Shown piece after piece: positions 35,295 through 47,444 of a stretch of 64,000 nt of DNA. Numbering within the stretch: position 1 is the stretch's first letter; the number at the start of each line of letters is the position of its first letter. The notes under the pieces were generated by a model, which made no database searches, was not told the DNA's origin, and saw nothing but the letters and a program-made list of their open reading frames with translations. Source of the stretch: Tetrahymena elliotti 4EA (Eukaryota; Ciliophora; Oligohymenophorea; Hymenostomatida; Tetrahymenidae); assembly GCA_000231825.2 (NCBI GenBank), contig JH720293.1:3275872-3339871 (forward strand). Direction: 5' to 3'. A program made the position numbers and the translations under genes.

Positions 35295-38200
35295 ATGGTT
35301 GAGAAGACAAAATAATTATTTATATTGAAATATGTGGCATATATAATTCTATTTTTTTTACATATTACATATTGTGAAGAGGAAGTAAGTGTGGAAACAT
35401 TAGAAGATTTAGTAGAATTAAAAAATCCTTCAAAACTTCCTTAATTAGAATGCCATTCTTTAGAAAAATTGTAATTATAATCTTATGAATATAGATAGAG
35501 AAGTGAGATAATTGTTGATGAAGAGAATAAAATCATACTCTATTTAAAAAGATATTCAATTTAATTTACTAGTTATGAGCATCAAATATAAATTTATGAT
35601 TATTTTAATGGCAATTTGCTAACTTAGGGTGATTTAAATTACGAAAAAACATTTAATGTTCTTTATTATAATCCTAATATCCAAATCTTAGCTCTATATG
35701 AATCTGAGGATGGCTCTGAAAATGATAAAATTTCAATGGTTTTCTTTTATAATTATTTTGAATTAAAGATAATTCCTCCAACTGACCTAACTAGTTAAAA
35801 TAAAGCTAAATTAAAAGAAGATTTTGATCACATGCATCATTTTACCATCTAAGATTAGCCTTTAGTATGTAGAATAGACTTTACTAATAACTTGTTTATT
35901 TGTGATGAATATTACAAAGTAAATTTATCTAAACAGATTATTATTCTTGACTCACCTCTCAGCTATAATAAGAGTAAAATATTATATAAATACTTCAATC
36001 ATATTTTATATTAATTCATTTTTGATAAAAAGATTAATAATATTAAGATTAAATCATCAATATTTTTCAGAGAGTTACTCAAAAAAAGTACACCACTTCT
36101 TCTGAAGAATTTATTGTATCATCTCAAAATTATTTATTGTTAAATGAGAATATTCAAGGAAGGAAATTTAACATGGATATTGATTGTGTGATGAGAGAAA
36201 ACAAACAGTTTGTTATCAATAAAATTGAATCCTGTTTTATATGTGTGAGTATGGATAATTTCAGAATAAATGTTTATTCTTTTTTACCAAAGCCAAAAGT
36301 AAACTAGAGTAGCCTACTCGTTCCTTACAGACTACTGAGATCTTTCTTTGCCTTGGAAGATATAGATAAATTCAAATTTTTCTTCTTTAAGAATAGTATT
36401 CTAGTTTCAATAAATAATTCTATCTCAATCTATAACACAGATGCTGTTGTTTCCAGTAAGTAAGAAATAGCAATTAAACCAACAATTTAAACAATAGACG
36501 GTGAAATTATTTTTATAGACTAAGACCAGCAAACGATCCTGACGTTTAAATCAAATAATTACTACAGGTTTCTCTATTTATTTTGTTAGAGTTTAAAAAA
36601 ATATTTTGAAATTATTCAATGAAAAAGATAAATTAAAAATCAAAGGTTGTTTATTAAAAAATAAAAGGATTTGGCTAAATAGCTATGTAGAGGAGTGGAA
36701 ATTAAATATAAGATAAGATGAAGAGAAAGTAGAATATGTTAGCTCATTTGTAGATGAGACAGATAACTCTATTATAATTATTGGAAAAAAATAGATTAAC
36801 TTAGAAAAGTTGTTTGAATCTAATTATGCGAAAGAAGAATAATTTAAAAATGGATAAGAATAATCAGAAAGAAGAAAAAACCATAAACAAAAAGATGAAG
36901 ATGAATATGAGGAAGACTTGGAATAATTATACAAAAAATTTAAGACTTAGTAAGAGTTAGGATATGAAATGTTTTAAACTTTTACTGTAAGCATAGATAG
37001 AAATACTTTAGAAAATAAATTTTATTTAGAAAATGATTATAGATGCTATGATCAATTAAACACAACAGAAATTTTAAATTTTGATTCAATAAATCAATAA
37101 TATTTCCTTTTGACTTCATGTTCGCACTTGATTATTAGATATAATAAGCAGATAAGCGAAGAAATATACCACGATTTTTAAGATCATCAAAAACTTATTG
37201 TCAAAACATTCTCATAAAAGAATATAAAATTATTTTACTTTTTGCCTGAAAGGACAGATATCTTTTCACATACACACTCCTCAATAAAAATAGTTATAAA
37301 TAATTAAATCTTAACAAACTAAATCTCTCCACCTGTAGATTTCTTTAACAATTCTTTGCTTGAAGTAAAATTGATTTTACAATAAAATAAAAAAAATAAC
37401 CTTTATAAATATTTAGATATGCACTCTAATTGATGGTTTTCTTATCTTATTCTATAGATAGGATATTCAAGTTTATAGCTACAGTTTTGATTATAATAAT
37501 GATTTGTCATTTACTTTAAGTTAGACATTGTCATATAAGATTCCTTATAATTTAAGTAAGGCAAGCAAGATTGATTTTAGAAGTGATAATTATGAAAATA
37601 TTTGGGCTATAGCTTTAACTTTTAATAAAGATGAAAATGTTTTAAGCATAATCGATTTTTCAGATATCAAATAAGGTTTAATTCGTTTTCCTATTGAAAT
37701 TTAAATAAAAAAAAGCATGGGTTGCATTTCAGATTAAAATAGAGAATAAAAGTACTTTGTAGATTTTTTCACGGGTTTTATAATTGCATATGGAAGATAC
37801 AAGCTATGCATATTTAATAGTATCTTTTTTTCTTAAATGAAAAATGGATTTGCTTTATTTTTTTTGTAAATATTTCAAAAAATAGGCTTTGGAGAAATGA
37901 AAAAAGAAATAAATATTAATCAGAAGATTATTGTTGAATTTAATTATGAGCAACACATTCTTCTATTTATAGTTTAAAAAGGAATAATAAACGATCTTAA
38001 GAATTTTGGAGTTATCTATGACTATATCCATGACTCAACTACTGAAATGAAAATAGAAAAGCTAAATCCTGGAGTCACAAGGTCAGCGCGAATGACAATT
38101 ATTGGCTATACCTTAAACGAGAACTTAATTAACTTTATTTTAACAGATGTAGAAAATGAGTATGTTTATAGCTACGCTCATATACTTAATAAGAAATATC

Positions 38201-41200
38201 TACCTGACTATGAAGGCGTCAGTTTCTTGGAGAGGATTAAATACACAAATGAATGTTCATATAAGACAAAGTCTTATGAAAGATATTTTATCAAAAGTCT
38301 AATTTTTGAAGACAAAAATTATATTGTCAATGTTTATTATGATTCTATTCAAGTCTATTAATTCAAAAAATATCTCAAAATCATTTTAAGGGTAATTAAT
38401 TACTATCATTAATTTTATTTTTTATATTAAATTCTCTTTTTACTTTGAATTATTTTGAATAGCTTTTATACTGTATCCTTCCAGAAAGTCAAGAAGAAAG
38501 CACAGTGAAGCCATATAGAAATTTTTTAGATTTGAAAATTTTTGAAATGTCAAATGAGAATTACTACTCATCTGATATAAAATAAGACGAAAAAGATCTT
38601 GAAGAGGATAATACTCTTCTCGTTATGGTAATAGTATTTACTAACAGAATTACATTATATCAAATGGAGTAAGAGAATAATCCAGAAATCATAGCTTATG
38701 CAAGCTTTGACTAAAATATCAATGAAATTATTGAGCTATCAGAGATAAGAAAAACAGTTGTTGTCTTAGTGGGTAATTGATTAAACAATTTATTTAAGAG
38801 TAAACCTAAAGCTTATTTATTTTGCAAACATATTTTAATTAGTTCGTAGTTAGAATAATCTTTACACATACAAATTTCATATTAGATAGAATCAGTAAAT
38901 TTGTTCTGTAGATTGGTCAAGCTAAAAGCAAGGATATGACTTGAAAAATAAGAACGATATCTTAGAGAGATCTAAAGTCAATTATTTATTCAATCATTTG
39001 AAATTCCCAAAATATTTTTATCTAAACCATGGCTTGAAAAACATGAATCAAATTTTAGATCTATCTTATATAAGCGCTTTGAAAAACATCTATCTCTACT
39101 ATAAGTCAAATCAAAAATATTAAATGACACCAGAAGCATTTTAAAATATTAACAAAAAAGACATTTTTGCAATTCACTTTGAATCTTTTGAACTCAATCT
39201 AAGTAAAACTTTATTAATTTTAAGTTAGAATATTTTTTTTAATTATTTAATTCGAGTTTTTGAAATCCCTCAAATTTCTTCTCTAAAAGTTTTTAAGAAA
39301 TCATACATTTTTCTCAATTCTTTATTAATTTATAATATATATTTTATTTAAGAAGCTTGTTAGTTGTCATTTAGTTAAACTTTTTTAAATTAAAAATGGA
39401 TAACTTAATGAAAATTTTTTAAATTTACTTTAAAATAATTTAATAAGTTCTTCTAAATCTCCTTAGAATTATCTAAATATAAATTATTTTTTAAACAAAA
39501 GACAAAACATCATTTCAGTTTGATAATTATAAGTCTGTTGTGCTTGATAAATTTGAAATAAAAATAGATGAGAATTTCCTTTAAAATGGGAGTATTCTGA
39601 TACAAAATGCACATTATGTTCAAATATCGTAACATTTTTTTTAAAAAAGCTTTTACTAGTTTATTTTATTGATAGAAATTTCAAACTAATTAACTTGGCA
39701 GATATGGGGAATTTAAGTTATGAATAAAATACTCCAATAAACTATATCTTTAAATTTATAAATTGCAAAAAAGTCAAAATTTTAAATTTCAAGATGAGGA
39801 ATTTTATTTGGAGTTCAATAAGCAGTTTTTTTATTCTTGAAAGTGTTAAACAAGTTTTTATTGAGAAGCTAGATGTGAAAAATAATCAATTTAGAGGGTT
39901 TTTGATAAGATTGAATTTTATCATTTCTGCTGAAATAAGCCACCTAATTTTCAAAAAAAATAAACTGATTTCTGTTCTAGATGTTGATAATGCTGAGGAA
40001 CAAAGCACAGAAACAACATATATTTACATTTACAACTTTTCATTTTCTAACTCAGTAAACTAAAAATTTATTTAGTATTTAAATTAACATTTAATAAAAT
40101 TAAGATAGTAGAAGGTAATGAGTTCTCTATTCCTAGCACATACTTCAAATATGGAGGGAATATTATTCATAAGAGTGTTTAGATTATAAATAACACATTT
40201 GCAACTAGATATTTATTATCATTTAATCCTGATGAAATCAATATAGTAGACTCTATTTTTGATGGAAATGTACTAATTTAAACAAACTTAATTGAAATTT
40301 TTAATGGGAAAGTTAATTTTGATAGGCTTATATTAACTAAGAATGTGTAAAATGCTATTTTTAATCAACACTACACTTTGCTGTATGAATAAAATGCTCC
40401 ATAATTTCCAATAATTTTATTGAAGTAGTCTTTAATCAAAATTTAGCAATCTAAGTTCCAAGATAATGTGATCTTTTTCATGCTTATACTTGCTGAAAAT
40501 TCCTAAATATAAGTAGAGTAATGCAAGTTTACTAATAATTATTGCAGGAATTCAAATATGGGCTGCTGTTTAAGTACTTAAGAGTCATAGATAACTTTAA
40601 TTCATTCTATTTTTGCAGAAAATCTATCTGTTAGTGGATCAGCAGGAAAATTTTTTAGGTGTATTGGAGAGATCAAAATAATGTAAAATATTTATTATTT
40701 TTTTTAATAAAATTATTAAAATAAAAATTAAAGAGGTAGTTTGTTCCAGCAAAATAAGGCTCAATTTTATGGGGGAGCTCTTTTGTTAGAGTAATGCTCT
40801 TAAATTCAGATTAAAAAAAGTACATTTACTTAAAACGAAGCTATGATTGGAGGAGCTATTCGATATTTACAGACCTATCCATATAACTTTTTAAGAGATA
40901 GTAATTTAAACGAAAACAAAATATAAAATAATGAAGCTTACTTCTATGGATAAAATATTGGATCATATATAAGAGTAATTGAAATCAAAGAAGTCTTTGT
41001 AAAATACAATTTTGAAAAATTATTAACATTATAAATCTTTTTCTTTAAGGAATAATATGTTGATTTTGATGACTAAATGAGCATAATAAAAAAAGACTTC
41101 TAAGTTGAAGATTAAAACGTCATTACTATTTTTAATTTTACAAGGTATTTTATCAAATATATTAAAAATATAGAGTAAAGTTTTTGTGCTGTTTGAAAAA

Positions 41201-44200
41201 AATAACAAAAATATCTTCATTTTTCTGAAAATTTTTAACATAATTATCAATTCTACTCACTTTTTGATTTATGAAAATTTTATTAATATATAATTTTAGT
41301 GGAAGACATTTATAGATAAATTGGGAAATGGCAGATGAAGAAAGAAGAGGATTGATTCACTCAGAAATAGTAGATCTAAATTTAAAAATAATTGAAGAAT
41401 AAGATATTAATGAAAAGGAATTTGAAATAATAAAAAAATATGATCTTAAGTAAAATCAATTTATTTTTTAATGACTAACAAACAATAAATCAATTTAAAA
41501 AAATAGGATTAGTAGTAAAAATGCCAAAATTTTAAGTTATTAAAAAGCTATTGAAGAAAGTAATCAATCAATCAATCACATAATTGCTTTTTCTTATCTT
41601 TAAATGAATTTTTTAACCAATATAGGCATACTTTAAATTGATATAAATCTTGTTGGAGAAGAGGAAGGCAAAATACTAGCAAAAATTACTTTCCCTGAAA
41701 TACTGATACCAAAAAAAGAAATCGAAAGATAGAGTATTGCTCTTTTTCACTAATTTTAATTTAATTAATTCGTATTTATACAAAAAGAGTATATATATGA
41801 AGATGATGAAATAGCTTAAAACTAAGGAGGTGAAAATATCTTTATGTTTCCTCTTGAAGTTTATTTAATCTTAGAAATTCGACCTTGCTAATAAGGAGAA
41901 ACAAGAATAATTTTACACTCTAGGGAAACTAAGTACTTTATTTGCTAGGAATGCTTAAGAGGTACTTTTTCTAAGACTATTGATCCTAACTAAGATACTG
42001 TTTGTAAGAAGTGCGATCCTTAAAAATCAGAGTGCTTTAAAAACTATCTATTTACTAAAAAAGGGTAAATTAAATAGCTATAAAATTATTAAAAAATTTA
42101 TTTAATTAATCATATGCAAACATATTTATCCTTCAATATTACAAAGATACTGGAGATATTAAGAGTCCATTTTTTCTTGCCCATATCCAGATAGTTGTAT
42201 TGGTGGAGATGGCTAAGGTGATGATGTAATAAATTATTTTATTTCACTAATACAAAGTATAAAATCAAAAGAAGTAATAAAATTTCAAGTTTATTTTTTT
42301 GTTAATAATTAATTAGCTATGCTAAGAGGGCTATAAAGGAGCTTTGTGTTAATCTTGTGATTCTAACTTTTCAAGGTCTTCTAAATAGTTTGTAAGATAT
42401 GGATTTTACAAATGTGTGGAGTGTGACTCTGTTTTAGATAAAATCTTGATATTATGCCTTCTTTCACTCTTATTTTTAGTTTTCTTGATTGGTATTGCTT
42501 ACTCCAGCTATCAAAAAAGTATTAAGAAACTCCAGAGTAAACATTATTTTTCTTTATTATTTTATTTGATGCGCATCTCACACACTGGCTAACAATTCTA
42601 ATTTAAAAATAAAATCTGATCTGATCTAAAAAAAGTTTACACATAGATCGGACGATTTCCAAAATTATTTCCCAATTTTAAATAAAAAATAATCAACCAT
42701 TAATTTTTTTTCAATTCTCTTGAAAAAAGTAACACTTTTAGTATAGAATAAAAAATATTTAAAAGTTATTTGAAAAATTGTTTTAAAATGGGATTCATAT
42801 CTTTATTTCAACAAATCAAAAATAATTAAGTTATTTTTTCAAAATTTTAGAAATATAATTGCTAATAAAAAAGATATTTTTTTCTAATAAGTTTTTTTTT
42901 TATTTCAATTTTAGTTTATTACTTGACCAAAATGGGCATGCTTTCGATTGGGAGCTCAGCTTAGTTTTTTTAATCGGTTTTCTTAGCTAAATTGCTCTTA
43001 GCTTACTTGCCAGTAATTGTTTAAAATAAAATTAAAATATAACAATTTGTAATAAAACGTTCTTCAATGATAAGTTTTCATTTTTTTTTTTTTGATTATT
43101 TGTAAAAAACCTCCTAAAAACTAAAAAGCAAATTAATCATTAGAACTTAAAATGAAAAATTATTATTGATATCTATTTATAAATTTCTGATAAATTATTT
43201 ATAATGTTTACATTTAAATATATTAAATTAAACAAATTTAATTGTCATAAAGTTTAAATGTAATTATTATACAACAACAGATGATTTAATTGTACCGAAA
43301 ATACGGGTCTTACTTAGATACTCACGTTTTTGATATTTGGAATAAAATATCTATGATCTTTTCATAAGTTTCATATTCTCTCGAATGCATAGTCTCAAAA
43401 TTTTTTTTTAAGATAGGTGCTTTCTATCCTACTAGGATAGTAGTTACTTCTGCTGGGCCTTTATTAGTTTTATTGGTTGTGTTTTCAATAACTTATCTAT
43501 TAAACAAAAAAAGATTAAATAAAAATTAATTAAAAGAATCTGTTAATACACAACTAGTTCTTATTATAGGACTTTATTATTCTTGTATTGCAATAAATAA
43601 TTTACTTGAGTGCCTTCATGATATTAAAATTGAAGGAAAAAACTTTTCACTAGCTGATACTTCAATTGAAGTGAATGACGAAAATTATTAAATGTTTCTT
43701 TCATACTACATCTACGTCTTTATCATTTTCTGGACACTCATTGTGCCTGCTCTTTTGGCATTAAAGCTTTTTGAAATGAGAAACTCTTTAGGTAAGATAA
43801 AACTGAATACGTAATATGGATTTCTCTTTTAAGAATATAAGTAAATTTTTTAATTTATGGATCTCTTTTACTTGAAACACTTGATAAATATATATTTTTA
43901 AATGAGGCTGATAACCTTTTATTTTAAAAGGCTTTACTAATACTCATTAATTCACTAAATATTATGAAATTCAATTTTTTGCTAACCACAAAATTTTTTT
44001 TGCATATCTTAAATTATATTTGTCTATTACTAATAATCTATGGACACACGTCCTCAATTAATCCCTTAATTTTTCATAAAATGCATAATAAATGTATTTA
44101 AAATAAATCTTCTTTTAGTCTTTTAGTTTGTAATAAAGCTTGTTCCAATTAACATTTTTATTTTTATATTAAATTGCTAAGGACGAAGTATTATTTCTGG

Positions 44201-44987
44201 GACTTTGTGAAGCTTTTAGTGAGAAATTTCATTTTCTTTTTTGTTAACCTGAGTGGATAAGAATAGCTCACTGAAGATGGAATTCTAATCATTATAACTC
44301 TAATATTATATATTTGGAGTTTAATTGCTTTCATGCCATACCAGAAGAGAAGCCACAATTCAATTGATATAGCCCTGTCATGCTCGTCGTTAGTGACAGC
44401 ATTCTTGACTACTTTTGGTTACGATATAGAAGATAAAGAAAAAAGTCTCTTCAAGATATGTGAAATATTAACCGACTTGCTTAATATTGTTTTGATTATT
44501 TTCATAATTTAAAGTATGGAAATAATGAATATTAAAAGATTAAGGTAAAGAATTCATAACAAGAATTAGTCTTGGTAAACTCTAAAGCATTGGATAGAGT
44601 TAAGAAGAAAAATTTTGAGATACAAATCTTAACAGAGATAAATGAAAAGCGCTTCATTAAACTATCTTCCAATATTTGATAATATAGGTAATAATATAGA
44701 AAATGTAAAAATTCATATTAAAACTAGTATTTTTTAAAAAAAAGAGGATTTAGAAAATACAGCAAATGCTTAACCTTTAAGTTTAAACACAAATGGTAAT
44801 AGAAATTTTTCCATTAGAACCTTTCTTTATTTATAAATTTATAATACAAAAATAAATTAAAGCTTTCTCAAACTTTAATTTTTAGTTCTTTAATCTTTTT
44901 TTTTTTCAATATCTTACAGTTCTTTAAGAAAATGAATAACCTCCTCAAAAAGATGTTTTAGATTAACCATTCTTGAGCAGTTTTGAT
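35295..44987 (+). CDS. Giant receptor-like membrane protein, 21 exons, about 2,567 aa
   Basis: The exon model is 35295-35973, 36075-36543, 36590-37364, 37462-37819, 37886-38391, 38463-38772, 38843-39288, 39353-39446, 39502-39628, 39676-40054, 40105-40682, 40734-41144, 41300-41449, 41507-41559, 41626-42064, 42147-42225, 42317-42536, 42915-43012, 43281-43791, 43842-44795 and 44920-44987. All phases fit, giving 2,568 codons. It starts with a signal peptide (KYVAYIILFFLHITYC). An unrecognised ectodomain of about 1,200 residues follows. Residues about 1380-1680 have right-handed beta-helix / Pmp-like repeats (SLFQQNKAQFYGGALLL, STFTQNEAMIGGAIRY). A Cys-rich module (about 1880-2000; ECLRGTF, CPYPDSCIGGDG, CQEGYKGALCQSC) precedes about 8-10 hydrophobic segments to residue about 2520 and a short tail. 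The architecture matches large ciliate surface proteins of unknown ligand. Least certain are the 36074 acceptor, the exons between 39289 and 39628, and the last exon (an alternative frame would stop at 45000). Confidence 0.78.
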
Positions 44988-46671
44988 GGCTAGCTGTGAT
45001 TTGTCTATCTCTTGGTACTATATTTATTTTTATTTAAGCATCTTATTTTTATTATAAGCTAAGCAGGGCTAGCAATGTGATTTAAAATGAAGCCAGCGTA
45101 AATTAAATGATTAATTTAGAGGTATCTTCCGAATGATAATAGAAAAGAATCTAGAAGGTTTTTTAGGGCTAATTAGTAAAAACTTGTAGTTGAGATTACA
45201 TTAAAAAAAAATAAAATGAATTAGACTGAGATGTCAAAAATTTGTTTAATGTTTATTTTAGACAAAAAGTTGATGAATATAAATTAGATACATACTTAAT
45301 CATTCTCTTAATTATAAAAATCTCTTTTAATACTGGACATAATTAAATTAATGACTGAAATAGCGTGAGATAATATTTATATGAATAAAAGTGGTTTATC
45401 TATTTATATTTGTAACTATGTATCTTGTTAGATACATTTAATTAAATTTTTTGAGTAAAATTCTTCGATTCCATGATATTGCATTTTATTCATTGTGTAT
45501 TTAACATTAAACTAACATTCTTATTCAGTTTACTACTGAGCGATCATTCCAAAATTAAAACATGAAAAAAAATAGCTTACAAAATATGAATAATCTTTCT
45601 TATCAAAAAAATTACACTAATTTAAAACCCATGGCAATAAAATAAATAGAAGTAATCTTAATTAATTATGACTACCAAAAAATATGTGTCCACTTACACG
45701 CCCAATTTTTAGCTAACAGAAGAGCTAAATTAACTCCAAAAAGCATAAAAATTGAGAAGAGCTGTTTCTAAAGTAACAATTTAAGACAGTTAAACTAGTC
45801 ATCTCATTTATCTAATATAAATTTTACAAATTTTAAGAGTTTTTTCTTGTTTTACAATTTTAGAGCAGAGACTTACTTGTATTTAAGAATAAGTTAATTT
45901 TTTATTTCTATTAGCTATGTATCTTTTATAAAACATCTCCTTTATTTAAAAAGAGGTTAAAAATTGAAAAAAATATAAATAGTTTATTTAAATATTCGTT
46001 TTTTAGTTTATAATTTAATAAATAAAATAAAGATTAAGGAAAGAATGTTGATAAATCGAATAAAATAATATATTAATGCTCTATGTTACGTTTGAAGTGA
46101 TTAGAAGATAGAATAGTTGGTTGGTTATACAAATAATAACAAAAATTATTATTCTATATAATAAATAGTTGATACATAATTAAATTTGGGAGTATAAATT
46201 ATATTTACAAAGTAATCGAAAGTAATTCTAGTTTATTTAATAATGTTAGTTAATTTAATTTATATAGGAAGTTTTTTATATTTTATTTTTGAAAAGCAAG
46301 CATCTATCTATTTGTCCGTCTGTTTGTTTCTTTCTGACTTTCTCTGCACTCTGTTTTTGTATATGGCTTAGTTTATTTTGATAGGAAAGCCTATCTATAA
46401 CTGAGACTAGTACTGAAGTATTTAATTATCTACAATTTAAATTATTATATATACATAAACATCCAGTAGCTTTGTTTAAATCAGTGCAAAGAAATCTTAG
46501 GTTAGACTTTAATTTAGATAGAATGAGAAGTCGAGAGATAAGCTATTTTTGTTTTTATATTTACACTTTTAGAAAGTAATTGGAATAGAATGGAATGGAA
46601 TGGATTAGATTGTATCTTTTGTGTTTTTGTGTGATTAATTTTACAATATGTTTTTTATTAGTCATAAAATT
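44988..46671. other. Convergent intergenic region
   Basis: The first 250 bases still look mildly coding in short pieces but cannot be joined to the upstream gene in phase, and are probably 3' UTR. The rest is AT-rich. A simple-repeat cluster lies at about 46300-46610. No gene is seen. Confidence 0.45.
46581..46606. repeat. GGAAT-type simple repeat
   Basis: Short tandem GGAAT/AGAAT units immediately downstream of the stop of the minus-strand gene ending at 46672. Microsatellite; no function is implied. Confidence 0.7.
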
Positions 46672-47121
46672 TCAAATAAGCTCATTAGGGACATCAGTTA
46701 CTTCTAAATCTGAATAGAAATAGTCATAAATAGTTACTCTTAATTTAGAAACATCATTTAAAATCTTCTTTGTTTTTTGGCCAATATCAATGCCTTGAGC
46801 TATCCTTCTTTCTAATTCATTTTTTTAAATGTTTTCTAAGAGCTAAAATTTCGATTCAATTTCTTGTAACTGGTGAATAACAGTGCTAAATTAGTATTTC
46901 AATTCAACCCCTCTGCAATTTTCCTTAACTAGCTTTAGATCCTACATGAAAGAAAAATCTTCTTCTCTTTCCTTTTAGTCTTCTTAGTCTTTGATAAATT
47001 ATTTAATCAAAATATTTCTAGAAGCTTTTATTTATTGAATCATCAATTCATATTAAGATTTCAGAAGAAGAGCAGCTGATAACAAATTTGTAGTTTATTT
47101 CATAGTTGCGCAGTTTCCCAT
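46672..47121 (-). CDS. Small helical protein with MGNC N-terminus, 149 aa
   Basis: Single minus-strand frame (ATG 47121-47119, TGA 46674-46672). The protein begins MGNCAT, a textbook N-myristoylation site (Gly2) followed by a palmitoylatable Cys4, so membrane anchoring is likely. The rest is almost entirely helical and heptad-rich: about residues 20-65 (QQIKASRNILIKQFI and a KDQEDQKEREED stretch) and 70-125 (VIHQLQEIESKFQLLENI). It ends with an acidic tail (SDLEVTDVPNEL). Size, charge pattern and helix content recall ESCRT-III/CHMP-type membrane-remodelling proteins, some of which are myristoylated, but no diagnostic motif confirms this. Confidence 0.75.
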
Positions 47122-47420
47122 TTTATATTTTAGAATAAAATTAAATTTATTTATTTATATTAATTAGCAAGTCTATTTTTGAATATTATTTCAATCCAAA
47201 TTTTACTAATTTAAAGATTCTTTTTTCTGTATTTCTTTTCTTTTTTTTCTGATTTATTTATGTTTAATTTATTATATTTTTTTCTTTTTGCTTTTTAATT
47301 AAATTTTTTGGGGATTTACTAATTTACAGATTGATTTTTGGGCACTAAATATATTTTCTTTTTAATAATTTTTTTGTTTTTTAGCTAGCTAGTTAGTTAT
47401 ATATTCAAAAAAAATCAAAT

Positions 47421-47444
47421 AAGCAAGCAAGCAAACAAACAAAC
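47421..47444. repeat. AAGC/AAAC tetranucleotide repeat
   Basis: Three AAGC-like units followed by three AAAC-like units in the upstream flank of the MGNC gene. Simple sequence; no function is implied. Confidence 0.7.

Noticed and set aside
45361..45480. Possible tRNA T-arm (TTCGATTCC) near 45463
   Set aside because: The flanking bases do not pair into a T stem and no acceptor, D or anticodon arm could be drawn.
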